From Treponema primitia ZAS-1 (GTDB taxonomy: Bacteria; Spirochaetota; Spirochaetia; Treponematales; Breznakiellaceae), in the NCBI RefSeq assembly GCF_000297095.1, contig NZ_AEEA01000030.1:1-64000 (forward strand): a DNA stretch of 64,000 bases. Reading direction: 5' to 3'. A program made the position numbers and the translations under genes. Positions 24,273-33,412 of this stretch are shown in pieces; positions within the stretch are counted from its first letter, which is position 1; each line of letters opens with the position of its first letter. The notes beneath the pieces were generated by a model. The model was not told the DNA's origin. It saw only the letters and a program-made list of their open reading frames with translations, and made no database searches.

Positions 24273-25550
24273 TCACGCAATACTCCGAATCTTCCGCCCT
24301 CCGTTAGTATACTTCCCCATCATCTCCTCCAGCGTTAACTTATTAACCAGAAAATCATTCTGCAAAGACGCCACCGTAACATTGGCGCCGGTAAAATCAA
24401 AATTTGTATCCCCAAGGATCGTTTCATAAAAACACTCAATAAAGCGGATAAACGCCGCCTTGGTAACATAGCCAACATTGACCTTGAGATCGATCCGGCC
24501 GGGCCGCAGCAGAGCGGGATCCAATTTTTCCGGGTGGTTTGTGGTTAGTATTAATAACCTGCCCGCCGGAGCGGTAATGCCGTCAATGGCATTCAGGATG
24601 TCCGCAAGATTTGTCGTGTTAAAACTGTTTTGTCCCTTCGTAAACGGACTGCTTATCTTCAATATTTGCTGTTCAGTATCAGTAACCGCTTTTGCCGTGT
24701 CTTCCCGGGGCCGGACTATTTTATTGCTGTCAATATCTTCAACCGTAAAGATACAGTTGTTGGGCAAATCGGCGGCGGCATGGGCAAAATTTTGCAGATC
24801 ACCGGCGTTTAATACACAGAGGTTTTTGTTAAAATGGGCGGCGATTGCCTTTATCAAACTGCTCTTGCCGGTTCCCGGAGGACCGTAGAGCAGGATGCCA
24901 AACTGGTAGGGGATACCCCGACTGAGGTACCAAGCCTTGTTGGTATAAAAAGACCCTATGGCTTCCAGGGTTTTTGAAATGTCGGCCTGGTCCATAAATA
25001 TGGTGCCAAATGTCCGCTTATCAATACGGGAACATTCCTTCCAATATTTATCCTCCTGTTCAAAGGTGTACACAATAGTTTTCTCCGGATCCGATTTATT
25101 ATTTTTCATATAGATAAGGGTGTTCCGCAATTCTGGAAAATAACGGGAATCTCTGCCTATTATGGTCATGGAGAAAGTAAATTTTTCCTCAAGTGACATG
25201 GTCTCATTTTCATGCACCCTGATAAGGACCCATTTGTTCCTGAACCGCAGCAGGTGTGTTCCTTCCCCAATGCCGATACAGATATTCTTTGCTTCCCCCC
25301 ATTTGCCGTTGAGCAGCCGTATGATACGCAGCTTTTTCACGGTTTTTCCGCTTTCAAAGAGATTCATCAGCATATAATAGCACCAGTTATTATTGCCAAC
25401 ATACATGGTGGTGGTACACTGCTTATAAACCCATTGAAACAGGTTTATAAAGACATTCTTGTAAACCGTGCTGAGCATGGTTATTCCGTAAAGGCCGATT
25501 ATCATCGGCAGTACCGCGGAGGCATCTATTTGCGCTAAAAGGTTATTCAT
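24273..25550 (-). CDS. BCS1-like AAA ATPase, membrane-anchored
   Basis: A 425-residue AAA ATPase related to mitochondrial BCS1. A membrane helix at residues 13-35 is followed by a beta-rich BCS1-N-like region, then the AAA core: Walker A GPPGTGKS (223-230), Walker B IFTVEDIDS (267-275), sensor 1 in LLILTTNHPEKLDPALL and arginines in LRPGRID (348-354). BCS1 moves folded proteins across membranes; the roles of bacterial relatives are largely unknown. It heads the minus-strand group with zinc-ribbon, TPR and DUF4116-like genes. Its 3' end carries the repeat shared with the TPR gene (LTLEEMMGKYTN in this frame). Confidence 0.87.
   Translation of the reverse strand: MNNLLAQIDASAVLPMIIGLYGITMLSTVYKNVFINLFQWVYKQCTTTMYVGNNNWCYYMLMNLFESGKTVKKLRIIRLLNGKWGEAKNICIGIGEGTHLLRFRNKWVLIRVHENETMSLEEKFTFSMTIIGRDSRYFPELRNTLIYMKNNKSDPEKTIVYTFEQEDKYWKECSRIDKRTFGTIFMDQADISKTLEAIGSFYTNKAWYLSRGIPYQFGILLYGPPGTGKSSLIKAIAAHFNKNLCVLNAGDLQNFAHAAADLPNNCIFTVEDIDSNKIVRPREDTAKAVTDTEQQILKISSPFTKGQNSFNTTNLADILNAIDGITAPAGRLLILTTNHPEKLDPALLRPGRIDLKVNVGYVTKAAFIRFIECFYETILGDTNFDFTGANVTVASLQNDFLVNKLTLEEMMGKYTNGGRKIRSIA
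24303..24340. repeat. Second copy of the shared 3'-end repeat
   Basis: Partner of the copy at 22989. Here it encodes the LTLEEMMGKYTN segment near the C-terminus of the BCS1-like protein. Confidence 0.65.
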
Positions 25551-25646
25551 GTTTTTGAGTATAGCACCGGTGATCTATCATAGAATGATGGGCCAATATT
25601 TTTTTCAAATAAATATATCAATATACCGTCCGAAAGGATAAACGAA

Positions 25647-25672
25647 GGGAGGCTGCTTCACGGCAGCCTCCC
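25647..25672 (-). terminator. Hairpin terminator of the chemoreceptor gene
   Basis: Perfect 10-bp inverted repeat GGGAGGCTGC with a 6-base loop, 31 bases after the chemoreceptor stop on the minus strand and followed by a moderately T-rich stretch in that direction. Confidence 0.65.
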
Positions 25673-25703
25673 CTATGCGCCTTCCATCCCCCCGGAGCCT
25701 TAC

Positions 25704-27803
25704 CTACATCGCCCTAACCTTAAATATACTAATCGATTCATCCAAGCCTGCAACGCCATGCCCGGCGCTTTCTGCGAATTGGACCACCGAACTGGAATGA
25801 TCCGACAGGGTATTAAAGTCGCGCTCACAGGTCGTAACCTTTTCCGCTACCCCAAGGCTTAATTCTGTAAGGGAACGGCATAGATTGGACGCCGATGAAG
25901 CTTCGGTTTTCATAACCGAAGCGCCGTTTTTAACGTCCACCGTAATGGTGTTGATTATCTGGTTAGAGCGTACTATCTGTTCCGCCCCTATGCTTTGTTC
26001 ACGGGTAGCGTCGTGTAAACGGGTGGAAATCTTTTCAACATTCTGTATCTTTTCAATGGTTTGCACAAAGGACTGCTCCACTTCGATGGAAGCGGTGGCG
26101 ATTCCCCGTATCTTTTTCTGAATCGACAGGAGGGCTTCGCTGGAATTTTTTGACTGCTGGGAAGTGGCCTCCGCCAGTTTGCGGATTTCCTGGGCTACCA
26201 CCGCAAAACCCCTGCCCGCTTCCCCTGCGTGGGCCGCCTCTATGGCGGCGTTCATGCTCAATAAATTAGTCTGGGTTGCCACATCAGAAATAACCTTGTT
26301 CATTTCCGCCAGGGATTGGGATTCAAGCTCAACCTGCTTGGTCGCTTCCGCTACTTCCGACAGCCGCTTTTTTTCTTCCGCCGAGGAGCGTACCAATTCT
26401 TCCACATTGGCGCTCATCGATAAAGCGCTCTGCTCCACAGAACGAATACTGGCGGCCATCTCTTCCATTGCCGAAGAAGCGTCGCTTATGGCGTTGCCCT
26501 GGCCGTTTATTTTTTCGTTGAGCCGTTCTATCTCGTTCATAATATTGAGAACCTTAGATTCGGATTCGCTGATGGATTGGTTCTCCCGGTTTATGTCCGT
26601 ACGGATAGATTCTACCACTTCCCTGGCGCTGGAAATAGTTTCCCGGGTTATCCCCGCCGAGTTTGATAAATTATCCGCGATCTGCTGTATCGAAGTCGAG
26701 GAATCCTGTATCTTTTTTACCAGGCCGCTGATGCCTCCGGTAAAATTATTGAAACCCTGGGAAAGGGCGGACGCTTCTTTAGAGCTATAGTCCCCGGATT
26801 CAATGCTCAAATCCCCGCTGGCAATAACATCGAAACATTTTACCAGCTCTTTAAAGGGACGGGTAATAGCGGTACTCATAAAAATTGCGGCAATAGACAC
26901 CAATACTGCAATCAAGACGGCGGTTAAAATGATGAGACGCAGCAGAGCCTGTGCGTCCTCCTGCAGCACCCCAAGGGACCCGGTTGAAACCATGAACCAT
27001 TCCGTCCCGGCTACCGGGGCAGAACAGACGTAGGTATCCCTGGTAAGGGATACCGTCCCACTCTTTGCTAATACCGATTCCCGGCTGATAGTTTTATCTA
27101 TAGTATCAAAGAAATTACGCTGCATAATATAGCTTGAATCGCTATGGGTCAGGAACAAGCCGTCAGCGTCAATAAGGAAGCTCCGGCCGTCAGAGGTGAT
27201 CTTCCGGGCATTGACCAGATCCACCAGGACATCCATAAACACGTCGACCCCGACTACCCCGATGATCTGCCCCGCCGCATCTTCGGCGGTCCGGACTATG
27301 GAGACGCATATCTTCCCGGTTTGGGAATCTTCATAGGGGTCGGTAAGAATAATTTGACCGGGGGACTGTATGGCGGTAATAAACCAGGGGCGCTTAACCT
27401 GATCCCAGGTTTCGGAATCCCTATAGGGCGCCCAGTCTGTGGCGGTAACAAAATAGCCACCGTCAAAACGGGAAGCAAGGGTTCCAAAATACATTTCAAA
27501 AACCGTGGAATTGGTGGAAAGTATATCCTTGAGGATGCGGTCAAAGGATTCCAGGGAAGGAACATCCGCCGCAAAGGAGGCCGCCTGGGTGGTCATCTGA
27601 ATCGCCGGGGCCAGGGCGTTCTGTATGTCCGCATTCAGGTAGCGCATGGTGATATCCGCATTGGAACGGAGGTTTTTTTCCGTAATTTTGGACAGGTTGG
27701 TCATAAAAATTACGGAAAAAATCGTGGAGATCGTCAGTACCAAACCAAGACACAGTAACAGAATCTGCAATGAAAGCGAAACATACCTCTTTTTCATGTT
27801 CAA
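25704..27803 (-). CDS. Methyl-accepting chemotaxis protein, dCache sensor
   Basis: A 699-residue transmembrane chemoreceptor. Membrane helix 1 is at residues 9-30. The periplasmic region (about 35-280) is a double Cache domain with the typical RPWFITAIQSPGQIIL and DPYEDSQTGKICVSI motifs. Membrane helix 2 (ILTAVLIAVLVSIAAIF) leads to a HAMP domain (TRPFKELVKCFDVIASGDL) and the coiled signalling domain with the conserved tip QTNLLSMNAAIEAAHAGE. It would signal to CheA/CheW and control the flagellar motor. The ligand is unknown; related Cache domains bind amino acids or other small organics. Encoded alone, with a hairpin terminator downstream. Confidence 0.95.
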   Translation of the reverse strand: MNMKKRYVSLSLQILLLCLGLVLTISTIFSVIFMTNLSKITEKNLRSNADITMRYLNADIQNALAPAIQMTTQAASFAADVPSLESFDRILKDILSTNSTVFEMYFGTLASRFDGGYFVTATDWAPYRDSETWDQVKRPWFITAIQSPGQIILTDPYEDSQTGKICVSIVRTAEDAAGQIIGVVGVDVFMDVLVDLVNARKITSDGRSFLIDADGLFLTHSDSSYIMQRNFFDTIDKTISRESVLAKSGTVSLTRDTYVCSAPVAGTEWFMVSTGSLGVLQEDAQALLRLIILTAVLIAVLVSIAAIFMSTAITRPFKELVKCFDVIASGDLSIESGDYSSKEASALSQGFNNFTGGISGLVKKIQDSSTSIQQIADNLSNSAGITRETISSAREVVESIRTDINRENQSISESESKVLNIMNEIERLNEKINGQGNAISDASSAMEEMAASIRSVEQSALSMSANVEELVRSSAEEKKRLSEVAEATKQVELESQSLAEMNKVISDVATQTNLLSMNAAIEAAHAGEAGRGFAVVAQEIRKLAEATSQQSKNSSEALLSIQKKIRGIATASIEVEQSFVQTIEKIQNVEKISTRLHDATREQSIGAEQIVRSNQIINTITVDVKNGASVMKTEASSASNLCRSLTELSLGVAEKVTTCERDFNTLSDHSSSVVQFAESAGHGVAGLDESISIFKVRAM

Positions 27804-27923
27804 TTCCTTTGTACTTGTGGGCTAAAGGGACTTTTTAATTATTCCCAAACAGATGGTATAGTCAAGTAGACAATGGGGGAAATAATGGATGACTAAGTCC
27901 CCGGGGATCGGATATAATGGATT

Positions 27924-29285
27924 ATGACTATCCATAAAACATCCGCCCTGGTAGCCCTGGTAGCAAGCCTTCTGTTTTTTGCCCTCTCCCTCACCCCTTT
28001 CTTTCGGCAGGGGGAACACAAGGTCTACGATATATTTCTGCGCTTTAGGCCAAAACGGGAACGCCTGGGCAATGTGGTCTTTCTTGATGTGGATGACCAG
28101 TCGGTGGCCCATATCGGGGTATTCCCCTGGCCCCGGTCGGTGATGGCCGAAGGCCTCCTGCGGCTTAAGGAATACGGCGCCAGGGCCGCTATTTTCGATA
28201 TTGAGTATATCGACAAAAGCCCTACCCAGGTAGACGAGGTGTATTTGCAAAAGGGGCTGCAAGCCGATTATAACCGGCGCTTCTCCGAAATAGGCCTTAC
28301 GGTGACGGAACTGCTCAAAGCTATCAGCACGGGACAAATCCAGGGGAATGACGCCTCCCGCTATACCAATGATATACTGGAAACCATTGCCCTTGAAAGG
28401 GACGGCCTCTACCGGGATACCCTGAGTATTACCAGGGATAATGATGAATACCTTGCCCGATCCGCCGCTCTGTTTGGGCACGCCTGGGGAACACTGAACC
28501 TGCAGGATGAATTCCTCCTTACCGGGGAGCAGGCGGAGCGGCGTGTTCTGGCGGAAGAGCAGTTTTCCTACCCTATCACCGCAGGGGAGGATATTCCGAG
28601 CGGGAATAGTATTGATGTGCTTGCCGCAATTCCTTCGTTCATGGGAGCTGTTCGGGGGGCGGGGTTTACCAACGTTGAGATTGACATCGATGGTATCAGA
28701 CGGCGTATATACCTGACCCGTAAAGTTCAGGACCATTGGTATTTACAGCTTGCCTTTGCACCCTTAGTTGATGCCCTGGGAAATCCATCCATTGAATTAC
28801 AGCATCGCAGACTTATTATGAAAGGGACTTCCCTCCCGAACGCTCCCGATATCGTCATTCCCCTGGACGACACGGGGGCCATGATGTTGGACTGGCCTGC
28901 AACAAGCTACCGGGACAGCTATACCCATGTTTCTTTTGTACGGTTTTCCCTGCTTGCGGAATACCAGTCCAATATCGAACAATACCTGGATGCCCTTTTT
29001 TTTGCGGACCGGAATTTATTTCCCTATCTTACAGAAAACGCCGGAACCATTGCCGCTGCTTTTAACAAGGCCGGCGATTCCCGCTCTCTTGCGGTAGATG
29101 AAACCAACGACGAAGCCTTTGCGGCGTACCTCACCCAGCGTGACGACGGCCTTTCCCGCCTGGAAACATTTCTGGGGACCGCTTTGACTTACCTTGAAAA
29201 CGAGACAGCGGGGCTTTTGGAAAATGCTTCGGACAGTGAAGCCGCATATATTGGAAGAAGCCCGGTACTGCCAAACCCTTCTTGA
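27924..29285 (+). CDS. CHASE2 adenylate cyclase, N-terminal part (split)
   Basis: A 453-residue product containing one membrane helix (VALVASLLFFALSLTPFF) and the first part of an extracytoplasmic CHASE2 sensor domain: VVFLDVDDQSVAHIGVFPWPR and GARAAIFDIEYID are hallmark segments. The domain does not finish here: its last part, with the following membrane helices and the cyclase, is in the next frame starting inside the last 92 bases. The stop at 29283-29285 therefore looks like the result of a frame change near 29250. TATAAT (27913-27918) lies five bases before the ATG with no ribosome site, suggesting a leaderless message. Whether this is a sequencing error, a mutation or programmed recoding cannot be told here. 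Confidence 0.75.
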   Translation: MTIHKTSALVALVASLLFFALSLTPFFRQGEHKVYDIFLRFRPKRERLGNVVFLDVDDQSVAHIGVFPWPRSVMAEGLLRLKEYGARAAIFDIEYIDKSPTQVDEVYLQKGLQADYNRRFSEIGLTVTELLKAISTGQIQGNDASRYTNDILETIALERDGLYRDTLSITRDNDEYLARSAALFGHAWGTLNLQDEFLLTGEQAERRVLAEEQFSYPITAGEDIPSGNSIDVLAAIPSFMGAVRGAGFTNVEIDIDGIRRRIYLTRKVQDHWYLQLAFAPLVDALGNPSIELQHRRLIMKGTSLPNAPDIVIPLDDTGAMMLDWPATSYRDSYTHVSFVRFSLLAEYQSNIEQYLDALFFADRNLFPYLTENAGTIAAAFNKAGDSRSLAVDETNDEAFAAYLTQRDDGLSRLETFLGTALTYLENETAGLLENASDSEAAYIGRSPVLPNPS

Positions 29286-30684
29286 ATACCTTGAAACAGA
29301 GCATACCGCGGTAAAAGAAACCAGCGCCTATTTGAGGGAAACCCTGGAAGGGAAGTTGTGCATTGTCGGGCGGGTCGACACGGGTACCACCGATATTGGG
29401 GTCAACCCCTTCTTTGGCGAATACGTTAATGTGGGTACCCATGCGGTGGTACTGGACACTATTCTGTCCTCTTCGTTTATTACCCCCCTGCCTTCCTTCT
29501 GGAGTGTAATTATACTGTTCCTGTTGGCTCCCGCAGTGACCATCGGCATTACAAAGGCCAACCCGGGAATCCGCTTGTTCCTGGGAATGGGGGCCGCAGT
29601 TCTCTTTATCGGTTTTTCCCTTGGCCTTTTCATTTTTAAGGGTATTTTCCTGGAACCCCTGGCCCCGGTACTCGCCCTGGTTACGGCACTTGTGTTCCGG
29701 GAAACCATTGCGTTTATGGGAACAGAAAAGGAAAAACGATTTATCCGTACCGCCTTCTCCCGGTACCTTGCCCCAAAGGTCATTGAGCAGATCATTGCGG
29801 ACCCCTCAAAACTGCAGCTCGGCGGTGAGAAACGGGATATGACCGCCATATTTACCGACATCAGAAGTTTTTCTACCATTTCAGAGGCCCTTGGAGACCC
29901 TGCCCGCTTGGTTCAGCTCCTTAATTTTTATCTGACCCGGATGAGTAATATTATCATGGACAACCAGGGGACCATTGATAAATACGAAGGGGACGCGATT
30001 ATCGCTTTCTTCGGGGCGCCGCTGGAACTGCCAACCCACGCTATTATGGCCTGCCGTTCCGCGGTTCAAATGAAGAAGGCAGAAATTACCATCAATAAGG
30101 ATGCCATTGCAGAAGGCTTGATCAATGATACAGTAATAGAGGCTTTATTGAAAAAGGGCGTTATAACAGAAAAGGACAAATCGGAACCGCTTTTTACCCG
30201 CCTGGGTCTCAATACCGGGGACATGGTCGTTGGTAATATGGGGACCCCAAATAAGATGGACTATACAATCATGGGGGACGCGGTGAACCTCGCGGCTCGA
30301 CTTGAGGGGGTAAATAAGCAGTACAATACCCGGGGAATTCTTATCAGCGAATATACCCGTGCTAAAATCGGTGAGGAATTTCTTCTGAGGCGGCTGGACC
30401 AGGTACGGGTGGTGGGAAAAAATGAACCCCGCCGGCTCTACGAACTTTTAGACATCGCCGGCGATGCATCTGCGGAAGATACAAAGACTGCGGAGCTCTT
30501 TAACACCGCCCTGGATATATTTGAAAGCCGAAACTGGAAAGCAGCGGAAGAAGCCTTTGCAGCGGTTCTTGAAATCCGGCCCTTCGACGGACCGGCAGAT
30601 TTATACCTGAAACGGTGTATAGCCTACGGGGAAAAACCGCCCGCCGATGATTGGGATGGCGTGTATAATCTGGACCAGAAATAG
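29194..30684 (+). CDS. CHASE2 adenylate cyclase, C-terminal part (split)
   Basis: A 496-residue frame holding the end of the CHASE2 domain (KLCIVGRVDTGTTDIGVNPF, THAVVLDTIL), about three membrane helices (residues 102-172) and a class III nucleotide cyclase domain: metal aspartates in FTDIRSFS (D222) and GDAIIAFFG (D267), the adenine-selecting lysine in NKMDYTIMGD and VNLAARLE. These residues favour cAMP over cGMP. The only starts near the N-terminus (TTG 29194, ATG 29224) have no good ribosome site and would begin in the middle of a domain, so this is most likely the second half of the preceding gene. True coding probably begins near 29250 in this frame. Confidence 0.8.
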   Translation: MKTRQRGFWKMLRTVKPHILEEARYCQTLLEYLETEHTAVKETSAYLRETLEGKLCIVGRVDTGTTDIGVNPFFGEYVNVGTHAVVLDTILSSSFITPLPSFWSVIILFLLAPAVTIGITKANPGIRLFLGMGAAVLFIGFSLGLFIFKGIFLEPLAPVLALVTALVFRETIAFMGTEKEKRFIRTAFSRYLAPKVIEQIIADPSKLQLGGEKRDMTAIFTDIRSFSTISEALGDPARLVQLLNFYLTRMSNIIMDNQGTIDKYEGDAIIAFFGAPLELPTHAIMACRSAVQMKKAEITINKDAIAEGLINDTVIEALLKKGVITEKDKSEPLFTRLGLNTGDMVVGNMGTPNKMDYTIMGDAVNLAARLEGVNKQYNTRGILISEYTRAKIGEEFLLRRLDQVRVVGKNEPRRLYELLDIAGDASAEDTKTAELFNTALDIFESRNWKAAEEAFAAVLEIRPFDGPADLYLKRCIAYGEKPPADDWDGVYNLDQK

Positions 30685-30703
30685 GCTTCTGAATGATATG
30701 AAA

Positions 30704-30736
30704 AACTCCCTGAAATGTATCCGAATTCAGGGAGTT
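30704..30736. terminator. Bidirectional hairpin terminator
   Basis: Perfect 11-bp inverted repeat (AACTCCCTGAA and complement) with an 11-base loop between the convergent cyclase and exported-protein genes, with A-rich and T-containing flanks; it can serve both transcripts. Confidence 0.7.
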
Positions 30737-30760
30737 CTTGACAGAATTTTCTCGTTAAAT

Positions 30761-31423
30761 CTACAAGCCCGGGGCAAAGGACGCCTTCAGGCCATTGGTC
30801 CTTAAGGCGACCCAGTCTCCCTTGAGGGGGACATCCCGGGGATTTACTTTGATCAGATAGTACTGACCTTCATCGGTGGGATCGTAAACCCGGATATCAC
30901 CGGTATTACCATACGCTTCGATTCTGAACACAACCGGGGTGTCCAGGTTTTCGGCGGTCAGAAATTTCTCGTAATCCTTTAGGCTGATACTCTGTACCAG
31001 ATCCATCCGGGAATTGGTATAACTGCGGTATACCTGGGCGCTCAGCCCCGCAGGAATATCCCGGCTGATAGGCTTTTCATCATAATTGAGCCAGAGCAGA
31101 TAGGAATGGCCGCAGCCCCAGGATGCGCTGTCATAGGCGGTGTCCGAGAACACATGTATCCCCACTCCGCCATGACCATCCTCAGCGCCGCCCTCATAAC
31201 GAATATTGAATATATACTCCATGGACCCGCTTTGGGGAACCCGTAAATTGACCTTAGCTAACCGGGCAGCCGTATCATTCTGGAAGAACCTGTCGTTGGT
31301 CCAACCCCACCGGCCCGAGGCAATACGGTACTCCGGGACCTTATTCTGCGCATACACCGGCCATGCCGCCGACAAGGTAATACCGACAGCAAAGAGAAAA
31401 ACCGCCATCCGTTTCATAATCAA
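30761..31423 (-). CDS. Exported hypothetical protein
   Basis: A 220-residue protein with a clear signal peptide (MAVFLFAVGITLSAAWPVYAQ) and a mature beta-rich domain with many aromatic and glycine residues (GRWGWTNDRFF, YIFNIRYEGG, YLLWLNYDE). The look is of a periplasmic beta-sandwich, as in spirochaetal sheath or envelope proteins, but I cannot name the family. A GGAG ribosome site precedes the start (an in-frame ATG two codons later is also possible). It is transcribed alone, convergent with the cyclase and divergent from the MATE gene. Confidence 0.72.
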   Translation of the reverse strand: MIMKRMAVFLFAVGITLSAAWPVYAQNKVPEYRIASGRWGWTNDRFFQNDTAARLAKVNLRVPQSGSMEYIFNIRYEGGAEDGHGGVGIHVFSDTAYDSASWGCGHSYLLWLNYDEKPISRDIPAGLSAQVYRSYTNSRMDLVQSISLKDYEKFLTAENLDTPVVFRIEAYGNTGDIRVYDPTDEGQYYLIKVNPRDVPLKGDWVALRTNGLKASFAPGL

Positions 31424-31554
31424 CTCCTTGATTTAATTTGCTATACTACTATAACACACTTTTTTGATAATGGTTAACATTTTTTTCCAAATTTTTATGC
31501 CAAGACGGATCCCGGGGCTTGTATAAGGTTTTCCATATATGGGAAACTACAATA

Positions 31555-32964
31555 ATGTCTGATACACCTACCACCCACATGGATGCCGCCGATAGGCTGG
31601 GAACAGAAAAAATCGGCAAATTGCTACTCCGCTTCTCCATTCCGGCTATTACCGGGATGATTGTCAACGCCCTATACAACGTGGTGGACCGGATCTTCGT
31701 TGGCCGGGGGGTAAACGAGGTGGCCCTGGGGGGCCTTTCCCTGGTTTTGCCCCTAATGACCATCACCATGTCCTTTTCCATGCTCTTCGGCATCGGCGCG
31801 GCGAACATGATCTCCATGCGCCTTGGCCAGGGCCGTCGGGACGAGGCGGAAAATGCCCTGAACCATTGTTTCTGGCTCCTCATTGGGATGGGAATCATCC
31901 TAATGGCCGTGGAATTAGCCCTTCTGGACCCAATTCTTTCCCTTTTAGGGGCCCAAGAGGGAAGTACCGCCCTAAGCTACGCCCGCAGCTACTACCGGAT
32001 CATCCTTTTTGGGCAGGTTTTTTTGCTGGTGGGCTTCGGCTTTTCCCACTGTACCCGAGCCCAGGGCTTCCCCACCATCACCATGCTGAGCATGTTCATC
32101 GGCGCAGGGATGAACATGATCTTGGACCCGATTTTTATCTTTGTTTTCCACTGGGGGGTGGAAGGGGCCGCTTGGGCAACCATCATCTCCCAGCTTGCGG
32201 CGGCAATCTGGATACTGTCCTTCAATTTTAGTAAAAAGGCGGTGATCCGGCTCCGGCTCAAGACCTTTAAGCCATCCCTGAACATCGTGGGCCAGATCAT
32301 GGTCTTCGGTTCCGCCCAGTTTTTCCTCCAATTTGTCATGTCCGCGGTGCAGCTCCTCTACAATTCCACCATGGGCTGGTACGGGGTTGAAGCCCTGGGG
32401 GTAGCCAATGGGGGGGATATCGCCCTCTCGGGGATGAACATCAATGGGTCTATCCTCATGCTTATCCTCATGCCCATCTTCGGGATCAACCAGGGAGCTC
32501 AGCCCATCCTGGGGTACAACTACGGGGCAAAGAAGTATCACCGGGTCCTCAGGGCATACCTGGCGGCCACTGCCGCCGCCACGGCAATCGCCACACTGGG
32601 CTTTATCCTGGCGGAACTGTTCCCGGTCCAGCTCATACGCCTCTTCGCCCCGAATGGCAGCCCCGCCCTGATGCGCTTCGCCCCCTGGGCCATGCGGGTA
32701 ATGATGATAATGCTGCCCCTTAACGGATTCCAGATCGTGTCTTCCAATTTCTTTGTAGTCACCGGCAGGCCGAAAACTTCAATCGTCCTTTCTTTGATGC
32801 GCCAGTGTATTGCCCTTATTCCCTGTATACTCATCTTCAGCAGAATCTGGGGCCTCTGGGGAGCCATTGCTGCAACTCCGGTGGCGGATGGAGTGGCGTT
32901 CCTGTTTACCGGAATCATGATTATTTTTGAACTGAAGAAACTCCGCTCCCATGCACCACAGTAG
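31555..32964 (+). CDS. MATE-family efflux transporter
   Basis: A 469-residue inner-membrane transporter with twelve predicted helices, of the multidrug and toxin extrusion family (NorM/DinF/MepA-like). Family segments include FSIPAITGMIVNALYNVVDRIFVG in the first helix and IFGINQGAQPILGYNYGAK in the seventh-eighth region. It would export cationic compounds using a sodium or proton gradient. The ATG at 31555 is preferred; an upstream in-frame start at 31519 adds twelve unconvincing residues. The 3' end overlaps the convergent HD-domain gene by 44 bases. Confidence 0.92.
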   Translation: MSDTPTTHMDAADRLGTEKIGKLLLRFSIPAITGMIVNALYNVVDRIFVGRGVNEVALGGLSLVLPLMTITMSFSMLFGIGAANMISMRLGQGRRDEAENALNHCFWLLIGMGIILMAVELALLDPILSLLGAQEGSTALSYARSYYRIILFGQVFLLVGFGFSHCTRAQGFPTITMLSMFIGAGMNMILDPIFIFVFHWGVEGAAWATIISQLAAAIWILSFNFSKKAVIRLRLKTFKPSLNIVGQIMVFGSAQFFLQFVMSAVQLLYNSTMGWYGVEALGVANGGDIALSGMNINGSILMLILMPIFGINQGAQPILGYNYGAKKYHRVLRAYLAATAAATAIATLGFILAELFPVQLIRLFAPNGSPALMRFAPWAMRVMMIMLPLNGFQIVSSNFFVVTGRPKTSIVLSLMRQCIALIPCILIFSRIWGLWGAIAATPVADGVAFLFTGIMIIFELKKLRSHAPQ

Positions 32965-33412
32965 GCTTTCTCCACCGGCACAGGGTTTCTGCGGCGGAGC
33001 AGACCTTGTCCGCCAGGCAAATTATCCAGCCTTCCCGGTATTGCGGCGGGTGCAGCAGGGTATAGGGCCACATATGGGTCCGGATTAGGGACGCCTCTTT
33101 ATCCGATATGTTAAAGTATTTTCGTCCGTTTTCTGCGGCAGCGACAGGATGGGTCCATCCGTGAAGGGACCACATCTTTTCCGGCACATGCCAGTCGTAG
33201 AGAAAAAAATCATGGAGAAGGGCGGCCTTAACAAGGCTCTCCGTATCGGTGATCTTAAAAAACTCCCCCATACTAAAACTTAAGCGCGCCACGTCCAAAC
33301 TGTGTTCATAAACAGAAATTTTTCCATGCTGGATAAATTTTTTGGATTCAGAGAATTTGCTGTCGGTAAGAATGCCGGCGGCGATTTTTTCAAAAAGCAG
33401 AGTATCCTTCAT
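32921..33412 (-). CDS. HD-domain phosphohydrolase-like protein
   Basis: A 163-residue cytoplasmic protein of the HD superfamily. The metal-binding pattern is visible: H in VYEHSLDVARLS, the HD pair in ALLHDFFLYDW, H in WTHPVAAAEN and a later LADKVC aspartate. The substrate may be a nucleotide or phosphoester, unknown. Its ATG overlaps the stop of the PF06541 membrane-protein gene upstream (33409-33412) and its own 3' end overlaps the convergent MATE gene. Confidence 0.85.
   Translation of the reverse strand: MKDTLLFEKIAAGILTDSKFSESKKFIQHGKISVYEHSLDVARLSFSMGEFFKITDTESLVKAALLHDFFLYDWHVPEKMWSLHGWTHPVAAAENGRKYFNISDKEASLIRTHMWPYTLLHPPQYREGWIICLADKVCSAAETLCRWRKPTVVHGSGVSSVQK

Noticed and set aside
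19101..25550. Integrated island attached at tRNA-Leu
   Set aside because: I found neither an integrase gene nor a repeat of the tRNA 3' end downstream; only the shift in composition supports it.
29194..29230. Independent start for the cyclase half as a normal gene
   Set aside because: Only TTG 29194 or ATG 29224 are available, neither with a ribosome site, and both would begin in the middle of a CHASE2 domain.
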